From contig NZ_JAHKRM010000024.1 of NCBI RefSeq assembly GCF_019396345.1, positions 155,788 through 219,787 of the forward strand: a stretch of 64,000 nucleotides of DNA, read 5' to 3'. Both the position numbers and the translations under genes were made by a program. The number at the start of each line of letters is the position of its first letter. Positions within the stretch are counted from its first letter, which is position 1. The stretch comes from Nonomuraea guangzhouensis. GTDB lineage: Bacteria; Actinomycetota; Actinomycetes; Streptosporangiales; Streptosporangiaceae. The notes below the pieces were generated by a model. The model did no database searches, was not told the DNA's origin, and worked only from the letters and a program-made list of their open reading frames with translations. Below, piece after piece: positions 6,764 through 14,940 of this stretch.

Positions 6764-7861
6764 TCAGCCGAGCCGCAGCGACATCACCAAATAGCGGAAG
6801 CTGGGCTGCGCGTCCCCCGGAACATCCTGGATCAGCGCGGCCCTGGTCGGTGACTCCATGTTGATGCGGGCCAGGTCGGTGTCGATGCCGGTCAGGCCGT
6901 CGAGGAGGAACTGCGACTGGAAGGCGATCTGGATGTCGTCGCCGCGCAGCTCACACTCGACCACCTCGGAGCCGCGGCCGATGTCGCCGCCGCCGGCCTG
7001 GATGCGTACGTGGCCCTGACTGAACGACAGCCGGATCGCGGTGTTGCGCTCGGCCACCAGCGCCACGCGCTTGATGGCGTTGACGAACGCCGTCACCGGC
7101 ACATCGGCCCTGATCGACCAGTCGGCGGTCAGCCTGGTGCGGTAGTCGATGAACTGCTCGTCGAGCAGGCGGACCGTGGTGCTGCGGCCGACGCTCTCGA
7201 AGCCCGCGACGCCGTCGCCCAGGGCCATCGCCACCTCGCCCCCGCGTAGCGTCTTGGCCACGTCGACCAGCACGCGGGCGGGCACCATGGCGGACACGGC
7301 GACGTCGGGCGCCACCGGGCGCCAGGTGAGGTCGCGGGCCGCGATGCGGTAGCGGTCGGTGGCCGCCATCGTCAGCGACTCGCCCTCGATGTCGACCCTG
7401 ATGCCGGTGAGCATCGGCAGCGTGTCGTCGCGGCTGGCCGCGGGCGCGACCTGGCCCACGGCCGAGGCGAAGACGCCACCGCCGATGGCGCCGATGCTCG
7501 GCGGCATCGTGGGCATGGTCGGAAAGTCTTCGACGGGCATCGTGATCAGGCCGAACTCGGCGCTGCCGCAGGTCAGGACCGCCTCTTGCCCCTCGGTGAC
7601 GATCTCGACGTCCTCGGCGGGCAGGCTGCGGCTGATCTCCGCCAGCAGGCGGCCGGGGATGAGCACCTGGCCCTCCTCGGCCACGTCGGCCTCGATCCTG
7701 GCCTGAGCCGAGACGTCGTAGTCGAACGCGGACAGGCTCAATTCCTCGTCGGCCCCCAGCAGCAAGCCGGAGAGCACGGGCACCACAGGGCGACTTGGCA
7801 GGACTCTGGCGGCCCATGCCACCGCGTCCGCCAGAACATCGCGGTTTACCCGGATCTTCAC
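6764..7861 (-). CDS. DNA polymerase III beta subunit paralog (second sliding clamp)
   Basis: The 365-residue product has the three-domain beta-clamp layout. It opens MKIRVNRDVLADAVAWAARV, and has the domain signatures LPMLTGIRVDIEGESLTMAATDRYR (in two parts) and a C-terminal end YLVMSLRLG in place of the usual MPMRL. The GTG start matches the family N-terminus; an upstream in-frame ATG would add 19 basic residues. The canonical dnaN sits beside dnaA, which lies beyond the right end here, so this is an extra clamp. It is a single gene, convergent with gntR. Divergence in the C-terminal motif may alter partner binding; this is inference. Confidence 0.85.
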   Translation of the reverse strand: MKIRVNRDVLADAVAWAARVLPSRPVVPVLSGLLLGADEELSLSAFDYDVSAQARIEADVAEEGQVLIPGRLLAEISRSLPAEDVEIVTEGQEAVLTCGSAEFGLITMPVEDFPTMPTMPPSIGAIGGGVFASAVGQVAPAASRDDTLPMLTGIRVDIEGESLTMAATDRYRIAARDLTWRPVAPDVAVSAMVPARVLVDVAKTLRGGEVAMALGDGVAGFESVGRSTTVRLLDEQFIDYRTRLTADWSIRADVPVTAFVNAIKRVALVAERNTAIRLSFSQGHVRIQAGGGDIGRGSEVVECELRGDDIQIAFQSQFLLDGLTGIDTDLARINMESPTRAALIQDVPGDAQPSFRYLVMSLRLG

Positions 7862-7924
7862 CTGACCCACCCTTTCGTGTCGCTGCCTCCTATGAAAGGT
7901 AGCCGGTGCCACCGACAATGCGGA

Positions 7925-8575
7925 CTATCTGCTGTTGAGGTAGGCGAGCACCGCCAGGACGCGGCGGTTGTCGTCGTCGGAAGGCCCCAGACCCAGCTTG
8001 GCGAAGATGCCGGCCGTGTGCTTGGCCACCGCGCTCTCGCTGAGGTAGAGCCGCTGGGAGATGGCCGCGTTGGACCGCCCTTCGGCCATCGCCTCCAGCA
8101 CCTCCCGCTCGCGTGGCGTGAGGGCGGCCAGCGGTTCGTTGCGGGCGTTGCTGGCCAGCAGCTTGGCGATCACCTCGGGGTCCATCGCGGTGCCGCCCTC
8201 GGCGACCCGGCGAACGGCGTCGATGAACTGCTCGGCGTTGAACACCCGGTCCTTGAGCAGGTAGCCGATCGCACCCGACCCGTCGGCCAGCAGTTCGCGC
8301 GCGTACAACTGCTCGACGTGCTGTGACAGCACCAGGATCGGCAGCCCGGGCACCTGCTTGCGGGCCGCCAGCGCGGCCTGCAGGCCCTCGTCGGTGAAGG
8401 TGGGTGGCAGCCGTACGTCCACGATCGAGACGTCGGGGCGCAGCTCGATCAGGCCCTTGAGCAGCTCGGGCCCGCTCTCCACAGCGGCCACGACCGTGAA
8501 ACCGTGCGCCTGGAGCAGGTGAACCAGGCCGTCCCTGAGCAGGTAGAGGTCTTCGGCGATGAGAACGCGGTTCAT
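7925..8575 (-). CDS. NarL/LuxR-type response regulator
   Basis: The 216-residue protein has a receiver domain with phospho-acceptor Asp53 (SIVDVRLPP), a conserved Lys109 (YLLKDR), and a C-terminal LuxR HTH (LTPREREVLEAMAEGRSN, about residues 152-215). Its ATG overlaps the stop of the histidine kinase gene (ATGA), so they form one coupled two-component system. An alternative start 12 bp upstream is in frame. The divergent ABC exporter is a likely target, by analogy with similar clusters. Confidence 0.93.
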   Translation of the reverse strand: MNRVLIAEDLYLLRDGLVHLLQAHGFTVVAAVESGPELLKGLIELRPDVSIVDVRLPPTFTDEGLQAALAARKQVPGLPILVLSQHVEQLYARELLADGSGAIGYLLKDRVFNAEQFIDAVRRVAEGGTAMDPEVIAKLLASNARNEPLAALTPREREVLEAMAEGRSNAAISQRLYLSESAVAKHTAGIFAKLGLGPSDDDNRRVLAVLAYLNSR

Positions 8576-10005
8576 CGGTTGAACCATAGACGGCGGGGTG
8601 TCGCCTCGGCCAGCCAGCGCTCCCTGTTGTGGCAGGCCGGGATCAGTACGGCCATCAGGTACATGGCGCCGCCCAGTGTGATCATGAACAGGATGCACGG
8701 CCACTGCCAGGGCTCGGGCAGATACAGCGCGAGGAACCACGCCTTCTCCTCCATGCCGAAGACCTTGAAGATGGCCGCCACGATCCCCTGCGGGAACAGC
8801 GGGCACCAGGATGTCAGCCAGAGCATGGCCACCACGGCGGCCTTCCAGCGGGGCAGTTTGGGCAGGCTGCCCGCCCAGTGCTGCGGCAGCACCTTGGGCA
8901 TGTTCATGGTCACCGTGGTCGGCCCGCCGGGCGGGCTGCTCAGGGCCAGCACCCCGTCGAAGGCCGCGAGCCGCCGCTCGATGCCCATCAGGCCGGTGCC
9001 CTTGCTCGGGTCGGCGCCGCCCATGCCGTCGTCGGTCACGGAGATCCGCAGGTCGGGGCCATTGCTGCTGATGTCGATCGTGGCCGTGGCGGCGCCGCCG
9101 TGCCTGGCTGCGTTGGACAGCAGCTCGCTGACCGCGAAGTAGGCGGCGGCCTCCACCGGCGGCTCCGGCCGGTGCGCCAGCTCGACGTCCACGCTCACCC
9201 GTAACGGGCTGTCGATGGCCAGGGCTCGGACGGCGTCGCCCAGCCCGCGTTCGGCCAGGACCGGCGGATGGATGCCGCGGATGACCGTACGCAGCTCGGT
9301 CAGCGTCTCCGAGGACGCCTCCTTGGCCTTGCTCAGCAGCGCCTTGGCCGCGGCCGGGTCGGTGTCGACGAGCTGCTCGACCGCGCCGAGCGTCATGCCG
9401 ATCGCCACCAGCCTGGCCTGCGTGCCGTCGTGCAGGTCGCGTTCGATCCTGCGCATCTCGGCGGCCTGCGTGTCGGCGGCGAGGTTGCGTACGCGCTGGA
9501 GATGGCTGACCTGCCCGGCCAGGCGGCTCGCGGCGGTCGCGGCCAGGACCAGGTCGGTCCACAGGCTGTAGAGGCGCAGCCCGCGGTCGGGCAGCAGCAG
9601 GAACAGCGGCAGCAGACACAGCTTGACCACCGGGTCCAAGAGCAGCCAGACGCAGTCGCGCCAGGTCGCCGGGTCGGTGATCATCCACTTCCACCGGTCG
9701 TTCCAGGCCGGCACTCGCGGCGACTTGTACAGCGTGCGGTTCGACCGGTACATCCCGTCGGCCTGCCGCTGTGGGGGCGGCGGCTTGGGCAGGTACGGCG
9801 AGTCGATCCGGCTCCCCGTCCACTCCCCGACCAGCCCTCTCGTGTGCTCGGCCAGCCGTCGGACCAGCCGGACCTGCAGCGGGAGGAGAGGGACCACGCC
9901 GAGGCCGAAGGCCAGGACGAGCATGGTGAAGGAGGCGGCGACGGCGGGCACCTCGACGAGGATCAGCGCCAGCAGCACCGCGGTCTGGCCGTACCTTCTC
10001 AACAT
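8572..10005 (-). CDS. NarL-type sensor histidine kinase (HisKA_3)
   Basis: The 477-residue protein has two N-terminal membrane helices (about 8-45), another hydrophobic pair (118-160), a HisKA_3 box with His192 (RRIERDLHDGTQARL), an HATPase domain (about 280-370, with NAARHGGA and DDGMGGADPSKGTGL), and two more C-terminal membrane helices after the ATPase domain (AAVVAMLWLTSWCPLF and PCILFMITLGGAMYLMAVLI). Kinases with membrane segments after the catalytic domain are less common. The ATG follows a GGAG RBS; longer open frame upstream is antisense to the ABC gene and was discarded. Confidence 0.92.
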   Translation of the reverse strand: MLRRYGQTAVLLALILVEVPAVAASFTMLVLAFGLGVVPLLPLQVRLVRRLAEHTRGLVGEWTGSRIDSPYLPKPPPPQRQADGMYRSNRTLYKSPRVPAWNDRWKWMITDPATWRDCVWLLLDPVVKLCLLPLFLLLPDRGLRLYSLWTDLVLAATAASRLAGQVSHLQRVRNLAADTQAAEMRRIERDLHDGTQARLVAIGMTLGAVEQLVDTDPAAAKALLSKAKEASSETLTELRTVIRGIHPPVLAERGLGDAVRALAIDSPLRVSVDVELAHRPEPPVEAAAYFAVSELLSNAARHGGAATATIDISSNGPDLRISVTDDGMGGADPSKGTGLMGIERRLAAFDGVLALSSPPGGPTTVTMNMPKVLPQHWAGSLPKLPRWKAAVVAMLWLTSWCPLFPQGIVAAIFKVFGMEEKAWFLALYLPEPWQWPCILFMITLGGAMYLMAVLIPACHNRERWLAEATPRRLWFNR

Positions 10006-10114
10006 GGCTCCAGTGTGCGCGAGCCGGAGCTTCCCGAACATTGCACCTAGATACACCTTTGCCGGGTACCCAGCCCGATTCCCCGCGCGAGCCGGGATTC
10101 CTAGCGTCGAAGGC

Positions 10115-11020
10115 ATGAAAATCATCGAGGTCAGGAACCTCCACAAGCGGTATCCCGACCATGTGGCGGTGGACGACGTGTCGTTCGAGGTGTCGGATGG
10201 CGAGATCTTCGGCATCCTCGGCCCGAACGGCGCCGGCAAGACCACGAGCGTTGAGTGCGTCGCGGGGTTACGCACTCCCGATCGTGGCACCGTACGCGTG
10301 ACCGGGATCGACCCCCAGCAGGACAGGGACGCGCTGCGCCGGGTGCTGGGCACGCAGCTGCAGAGCGCGGCGCTGCCCGACAAGATCAAGGTGTGGGAGG
10401 CCATGGACCTCTACGCCTCCTTCTACCCGGATCCGGCTGACTGGTCCGAGCTGCTCGAACGCGTCGGGCTCGGCGACAAGCGGGGCACGCACTTCGGCAA
10501 ACTCTCCGGCGGCCAGCGGCAGCGCCTGTCCGTCGCGCTGGCGCTGGTGGGCAGGCCCCGCGTCGCGGTGCTCGACGAGCTCACCACCGGGCTCGACCCG
10601 CAGGCCCGCAGGGACACCTGGGAGCTGATCGAGCAGGTACGCGACTCCGGCGTGACGATCGTGCTGGTCACCCACTTCATGGAGGAGGCCGAGCGGCTCT
10701 GCGACCGCGTCGCGCTCATCGACGCGGGCCGGGTCGTCGCCACCGACTCGCCGGCGGGGCTGATCGCCCAGGTCGGTGGCGCGCAGCGGCTGCGATTCCG
10801 GCCGACCGGGCCCTTCTCCGACGATCTCCTGCTGGCTCTGCCCGAGGTGACCGAGGTCGCCAGGAGCGGACAGCAGGTCGTGGTGACGGGCACCGGCGAT
10901 CTCGCCTCCGTCGTCATGCTGACGCTCGCCAACCACCAGATCGTCCCCGGTGACCTGCGCATCGAGCAGGCCACGCTGGACGACGCGTTCCTCGCGCTGA
11001 CCGGAAGGAAGCTGTCATGA
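10115..11020 (+). CDS. ABC exporter ATP-binding protein
   Basis: The 301-residue ATPase has Walker A (GPNGAGKTT, about residues 39-47), Q-loop, the signature LSGGQRQRLSVA, Walker B (VAVLDELTTGLDPQA) and the switch His (LVTHFMEEAE). The C-terminal extension is the type seen in drug or antibiotic exporters (CcmA/DrrA-like). A TAGCGT hexamer ends 7 nt before the ATG and no RBS is visible, which suggests a leaderless transcript. It overlaps the permease gene by 4 bp and is divergent from the NarL-type two-component system, probably its regulator. Confidence 0.93.
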   Translation: MKIIEVRNLHKRYPDHVAVDDVSFEVSDGEIFGILGPNGAGKTTSVECVAGLRTPDRGTVRVTGIDPQQDRDALRRVLGTQLQSAALPDKIKVWEAMDLYASFYPDPADWSELLERVGLGDKRGTHFGKLSGGQRQRLSVALALVGRPRVAVLDELTTGLDPQARRDTWELIEQVRDSGVTIVLVTHFMEEAERLCDRVALIDAGRVVATDSPAGLIAQVGGAQRLRFRPTGPFSDDLLLALPEVTEVARSGQQVVVTGTGDLASVVMLTLANHQIVPGDLRIEQATLDDAFLALTGRKLS

Positions 11021-11751
11021 GGAAGATCCTCCTCGTCGAGACCAAGCTGCACCTGCGGCAGTGGCCCAACATGATCTTCACCATCGGCCTGCCGCTCGCC
11101 CTGCTGCTGGGGCTCGGCAGCCTCCCCGACCTGGCCAAGCCCAATCCGGGGATGGGTGGGGAGCGGTACATCGACACCCAGCTACCGGCGCAGATGACGT
11201 TGCTGGCGGTGCTGACGCTCGCCTGTTCGGTGCTCCCGGCCGTCCTCGTCACCTATCGCGAGCAGGGGGTGCTCAGGCGGATGTCGACGACGCCCGTGGC
11301 ACCGGGGCGGCTGCTGGCCGCCCAGCTCATCATCAACCTGGTCGTCGGCACCGTGTCGGTCTTCCTCCTGGTGGTGCTCGGGTACGTGGTGCTCGGCGCC
11401 GCGATGCCCAAGCAGTTCCCCGGTTTCGTGCTGGTCTTCCTGCTCGGCTCAGCCGCGCTGCTGGCCCTGGGGCTGGTGATCTCCTCGATCGCGCCGACGG
11501 GCAAGTCGGCGCCGGGGATCGGGTCGGTGGTGATGTTCCCGCTGATGTTCGTGGCGGGGATGTGGATCCCGCGCGAGGCCATGCCGGACGCGCTGCGCGC
11601 GGTGAGCGACTATTCGGTGGCCGGGCCGTTCGCCCAGGCGCTGCGCGACACCTGGGCGGGCCACGCGCCGCAGCCGCTGCACCTCATCGTCATGGCCGCC
11701 GGGCTGCTGGCCTTCGGCGGGATCGCGATTCGGTTGTTCCGCTGGGAGTAG
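11017..11751 (+). CDS. ABC-2 type exporter permease
   Basis: The 244-residue protein has six predicted membrane helices. The first follows a short cytosolic N-terminus (LHLRQWPNMIFTIGLPLALLL), and the ABC-2 signature region is seen as ALLALGLVISSIAPTGKSAP and MFPLMFVAGMWIPREAMP. It is translationally coupled to the upstream ATPase, and together they form a half-transporter pair of the DrrAB kind. Substrate is not predictable; the adjacent sensor kinase suggests an envelope or antibiotic stress signal. Confidence 0.92.
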   Translation: MRKILLVETKLHLRQWPNMIFTIGLPLALLLGLGSLPDLAKPNPGMGGERYIDTQLPAQMTLLAVLTLACSVLPAVLVTYREQGVLRRMSTTPVAPGRLLAAQLIINLVVGTVSVFLLVVLGYVVLGAAMPKQFPGFVLVFLLGSAALLALGLVISSIAPTGKSAPGIGSVVMFPLMFVAGMWIPREAMPDALRAVSDYSVAGPFAQALRDTWAGHAPQPLHLIVMAAGLLAFGGIAIRLFRWE

Positions 11752-11753
11752 CG

Positions 11754-12683
11754 CTAGGACCAGACGGGACGGGCGCCCGTGACGTTCAGCATCACCGAGT
11801 AGAGCGAGGTCGAGGCCGCGATGAACATCCTGTTGCGCTTGAGCCCGCCGAACACCAGGTTGGCGATGGAGTCGGGCAGATGAAGCCGGCCGATCAGCGT
11901 CCCGTCGGGGTCGTAGCAGAGCACCGCCTTGCCCGCCGCCGCCCACACGCGGCCCTTGTCGTCCAGTCGCATGCCGTCGAAGGTGTCGCCGTCGGTCCCC
12001 TGCGCGAAGACCTTGCCGCCCGAGAGCGTGCCGTTGTCGTGCACGTCGAACAGGCGTATGTGCGTGCGGCGGGTGTCGGCGATGTAGAGGCGGGACTCGT
12101 CCAGCGAGAAGGCCAGGCCGTTGGGCCGGTCGAAGTCGTCGGCCACCCGGGCCACCTCCCCCGTCACCGGATCGACGCGGTAGACGTGACAGCCGTCGAT
12201 CTCGGGATCGGCCCGGTGGCCCTCGTAGTCGCTGTCGATGCCGTAGGCGGGGTCGGTGAACCAGATGGAGCCGTCGGAGCGGACGACCGCGTCGTTCGGG
12301 CTGTTGAGCCGCTTGCCCTGCCAGCGGTCGGCGATCACGGTGATCGAGCCGTCGGCCTCGGTGCGGGTGACCCGGCGCGCGCCGTGCTCGCACGAGATCA
12401 GGCGGCCCTGGCCGTCGAGCGTGTTGCCGTTGACGTAGCCGGCGGGCTGCCGGAACGGGCCCACGACGCCGGTCATCTCGTCCCAGCGCAGCATCCGGTC
12501 GTTGGGGATGTCGCTCCACACCAGGAACCGGCCCGCCGGGAAGTAGACGGGCCCCTCGGCCCAGCGGGTGCCGGTGTAGATCCGCTCGACCAGGTCGTCG
12601 CCGCCGACCGCGGCGAAGCGCTCGTCCAGCACCTCAAACTCCGTGGGGATCGTGCTGGATGGTGTTCGGTAAATTGGCTCCAT
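11754..12683 (-). CDS. SMP-30/gluconolactonase-family beta-propeller
   Basis: This 309-residue product shows the SMP-30/LRE signatures: WAEGPVYFPAGRFLVWSDIP near the N-terminus, a metal-site region LNSPNDAVVRSDGSIWFTDP, and RPNGLAFSLDESRLYIADT. Family members hydrolyse sugar lactones in the cytosol with a divalent metal held by Glu, Asn and Asp. The ATG is preceded by only 19 bp before the divergent lrp gene, so it is likely read from a leaderless promoter (TATGCT 8 nt upstream). Lrp is its probable regulator. Confidence 0.88.
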   Translation of the reverse strand: MEPIYRTPSSTIPTEFEVLDERFAAVGGDDLVERIYTGTRWAEGPVYFPAGRFLVWSDIPNDRMLRWDEMTGVVGPFRQPAGYVNGNTLDGQGRLISCEHGARRVTRTEADGSITVIADRWQGKRLNSPNDAVVRSDGSIWFTDPAYGIDSDYEGHRADPEIDGCHVYRVDPVTGEVARVADDFDRPNGLAFSLDESRLYIADTRRTHIRLFDVHDNGTLSGGKVFAQGTDGDTFDGMRLDDKGRVWAAAGKAVLCYDPDGTLIGRLHLPDSIANLVFGGLKRNRMFIAASTSLYSVMLNVTGARPVWS

Positions 12684-12702
12684 AGTCGAATAGCATACTG
12701 TT
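12684..12702. promoter_or_regulatory. Overlapping divergent leaderless promoters (SMP-30 / lrp)
   Basis: The whole divergent spacer is 19 bp. On the plus strand TAGCAT (12691-12696) ends 6 nt before the lrp ATG. On the minus strand TATGCT (12697-12692) ends 8 nt before the SMP-30 ATG. The two -10-like hexamers are thus the same base pairs read in opposite directions, and the start codons must be at or next to the transcript ends. No RBS exists on either side. Confidence 0.6.
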
Positions 12703-13140
12703 ATGGATGAGATCGACAAGATGCTGATCGGCCTGCTTCAAGAGGATGCCACGCGGTCGTACGCGGCTCTGGGCCAGGCCGTTGGCCTGTCGGGCGGGGC
12801 GGCGCACGAGCGGGTGCGCAAGCTGCGCGAGCGTGGCGTGATCAAACGCACCACGATCGAGGTGGATCCGGTGGCGCTCGGGCGGGGCGTGGTGGCGTAC
12901 GTGCTGGTCGACGGCGGCACCTGGATGGGCGACGCCGCCGCGCGGCTGGCGGCGATCGCGCCGGTCGAGGAGGCTCATGTCATCGCGGGGCCCGCCTCGA
13001 TTCTGCTCAAGGTCCGTACGACCGACACGCGGGAATTACAGCAGGTGCTGCGGCAGGTGTTCGAGGTCGACGGCGTGACCGGGACCCAGACGGTCGTCGT
13101 GCTGGAGACGTTCTTCGAACGGCCCGTGCACGTGGAATAG
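12703..13140 (+). CDS. Lrp/AsnC-family transcriptional regulator
   Basis: The 145-residue protein has an N-terminal HTH (LLQEDATRSYAALGQAVGLS, then GGAAHERVRKLRERGVIKRT) and a C-terminal RAM ligand-binding/oligomerisation domain (about 65-145, with VIAGPASILLKVRTTDTREL). Lrp/AsnC proteins usually respond to amino acids or related metabolites and autoregulate. It is divergent from the SMP-30 gene with 19 bp between the start codons. Confidence 0.93.
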   Translation: MDEIDKMLIGLLQEDATRSYAALGQAVGLSGGAAHERVRKLRERGVIKRTTIEVDPVALGRGVVAYVLVDGGTWMGDAAARLAAIAPVEEAHVIAGPASILLKVRTTDTRELQQVLRQVFEVDGVTGTQTVVVLETFFERPVHVE

Positions 13141-13149
13141 GGTGCTCAG

Positions 13150-13875
13150 ATGGCGATTTTTGCGCAGATCAGCGACGTGCACATCGGGGGCTCCGACGAG
13201 AGTGTCGAGCGCGCACGGCAGGTCCTGCGGCACCTGCGCACGCTGCGGCTCGACGCCGTCCTGGTCACTGGCGACATCGCGGACCACGCTCTGCCGGAGG
13301 AGTACGCGATCGCGGACGAGCTGTTCCGTGGCGAGCTGCCGCTGGCCGTCTGCCCGGGCAACCACGACTCGGTGCCGGCGTTCGAGAAGCTGCTCGGCCC
13401 CGCCAACCAGGCGCTCAAGCTCGACGACGTGACGATCGCCCTGGCCGATTCGAGCGTGCCCGGCCATCACCATGGCTATCTGGCCGACGAGACGCTGGCC
13501 TGGCTCGACGAGGTGCTGTCGGAGCGGCCTGACGTCCCGGCGTTCGTGGGGATGCACCATCCGCCGATCGAGCTCGGCATCCCGTACGTCGACAAGATCC
13601 GGTTGCGTGAGCCGGAACGGCTGGCGGACCTGCTGTCACGGCACCCGAACGTGGCCGCGGTGCTGACCGGCCACGCGCACACCGCCGTGTCGGCCCGCTT
13701 CGCCGGACTGCCGCTCGTCGTCGCGCCCGGCGTCATCTCGACCGCCCTGACGAGCGTGGAGACCGACGCGGAGTTCCCTGTCTCGTACGACCTGCCGCCC
13801 GCGTACGCGCTGCACATCTTCGACGGCGGACGGCTCGTCACCCACTTCCGCCCGGTAATCCTCAACTATTCTTGA
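13150..13875 (+). CDS. Calcineurin-like metallophosphoesterase (CpdA-type)
   Basis: The 241-residue enzyme carries the full class III phosphodiesterase metal set: Asp9-x-His11 (ISDVHIGG), Asp42 (TGDIAD), Asn71-His72-Asp (GNHD), His136/137 (MHHPP), and His175-x-His177 (GHAHT). Relatives hydrolyse cAMP or other cyclic nucleotides; substrate specificity cannot be read from sequence. It starts 9 bp after lrp, so the two may be cotranscribed. Its last codons lie inside the SoxR-type operator of the next gene. Confidence 0.9.
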   Translation: MAIFAQISDVHIGGSDESVERARQVLRHLRTLRLDAVLVTGDIADHALPEEYAIADELFRGELPLAVCPGNHDSVPAFEKLLGPANQALKLDDVTIALADSSVPGHHHGYLADETLAWLDEVLSERPDVPAFVGMHHPPIELGIPYVDKIRLREPERLADLLSRHPNVAAVLTGHAHTAVSARFAGLPLVVAPGVISTALTSVETDAEFPVSYDLPPAYALHIFDGGRLVTHFRPVILNYS

Positions 13876-13877
13876 GG
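13860..13877. promoter_or_regulatory. SoxR-type operator at the soxR start
   Basis: CCTCAA-CTATTC-TTGAGG is an 18-bp dyad with the same 6-bp arms as the enterobacterial SoxR box (CCTCAAgttaacTTGAGG). It ends 2 bp before the soxR ATG and covers the stop codon of the phosphodiesterase gene. A TATTCT hexamer inside it lies 7 nt before the ATG, where a -10 for a leaderless transcript would sit. The likely role is autoregulation of soxR. Confidence 0.8.
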
Positions 13878-13879
13878 TT

Positions 13880-14380
13880 ATGACCAAGGTGGCATGGAAC
13901 TCCAAGGAGCTGACGGTCGGCCAGCTCGCCGAGCGCAGCGGCGTGGCCGTGTCGGCGCTGCACTTCTACGAGGCCAAGGGGCTCATCGGGAGCCGCCGCA
14001 CCGCGGGCAACCAGCGGCGCTACACGCGTGACACGTTGCGCCGGGTCGCGTTCGTCCGCCTGTCGCAGCGGCTGGGCATCCCCCTGCGGACCATCAAGGA
14101 CGCGCTGGCCGAGCTGCCGGAGGGGCGTACGCCCACCCGTGCCGACTGGGCGCGGCTGTCGGCGACCTGGCGGGGCGAGCTTGACGACCGGATCGAGCAG
14201 CTCCAGCGGCTCCGCGACGACCTCACGGACTGCATCGGATGCGGGTGCCTGTCGCTCGACCGGTGCGCGCTGGCCAACCCGCACGACCAGCTGGGCAACG
14301 AGGGGCCGGGCGCCAGGCGCATCGACACGCGGCTCACCCCGCCTCAGCAATGCTGCCCGCCGTCCTCGCAGGCCCGCTAG
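13880..14380 (+). CDS. soxR: Redox-sensing MerR-family activator SoxR
   Basis: The 166-residue protein has the MerR HTH (LTVGQLAERSGVAVSALHFY), the linker helix, and the [2Fe-2S] motif C-x2-C-x-C-x5-C with Cys118, Cys121, Cys123 and Cys129 (CIGCGCLSLDRC). SoxR is activated by oxidation of its cluster by redox-cycling compounds or by endogenous pigments in actinomycetes. A canonical operator sits at its start. The C-terminal tail is longer than in enterobacteria and has an extra Cys pair (QQCCPP). It is convergent with usp, with one base between the stop codons. Confidence 0.95.
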   Translation: MTKVAWNSKELTVGQLAERSGVAVSALHFYEAKGLIGSRRTAGNQRRYTRDTLRRVAFVRLSQRLGIPLRTIKDALAELPEGRTPTRADWARLSATWRGELDDRIEQLQRLRDDLTDCIGCGCLSLDRCALANPHDQLGNEGPGARRIDTRLTPPQQCCPPSSQAR

Positions 14381-14381
14381 G

Positions 14382-14828
14382 TCACTTCTTGGCCGGGGGG
14401 ACGATCAGGGTCGGCCGGTGGGCGTGGTGCAGCACGTGGTTGGAGACGCTGCCCAGCAGTACGGAGCGCACGCCGGCCAGTCCTCGCGATCCGGTGACGA
14501 CCAGCGACGCGTCGACCTCGTCCGCGACGTCCACGATCGTCCGCCAGATCGACTCGTTGTCGGCCACCGCCCGATAGGTCACGTCCGCGAGCCCCGAGGC
14601 GATCGCCAGCTCGGCCCCTTCCTTGGCGTACTGCTCGGCCTGGATCCGCCACTCCTCACCGGAGTCGGAGACGACCCCGGCACCGGCCAGTGGATACCTC
14701 TTGATCTGCACGAGCAGCGGCTCCCACACGGTCACGACGAGCGTGGGCTCGGCGGCCAGGTGCTTGGCCGCGAACTCGATCGCGGCGCGCGAGTCGGCCG
14801 AGCCGTCGTAGGCGACGAGGATGGTCAT
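14382..14828 (-). CDS. Universal stress protein, UspA family
   Basis: The 148-residue single-domain Usp starts MTILVAYDGSADSRAAIEFA. It ends with the ATP-binding motif G-x2-G-x9-G-S (GSRGLAGVRSVLLGSVSNHV), and so is the nucleotide-binding type. An AAGGGAAG stretch acts as RBS. Usp proteins accumulate under growth arrest or hypoxia. It lies tail to tail with soxR. Confidence 0.94.
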   Translation of the reverse strand: MTILVAYDGSADSRAAIEFAAKHLAAEPTLVVTVWEPLLVQIKRYPLAGAGVVSDSGEEWRIQAEQYAKEGAELAIASGLADVTYRAVADNESIWRTIVDVADEVDASLVVTGSRGLAGVRSVLLGSVSNHVLHHAHRPTLIVPPAKK

Positions 14829-14940
14829 GGCGTGCTTCCCTTCGCTTTTCGCTTGAAGCTCACTCCCTTGTTGCAGCAGCGGGACGATCAGCCGTGATTC
14901 CGCGAGCCGTTGTCTGTTGTGTCACACCTGGAGGGTTCTT

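Noticed and set aside
8572..10404. Histidine kinase with a 133-residue N-terminal extension
   Set aside because: The extension is antisense to the ABC ATPase gene; the ATG at 10005 has a GGAG RBS and gives a normal N-terminus.
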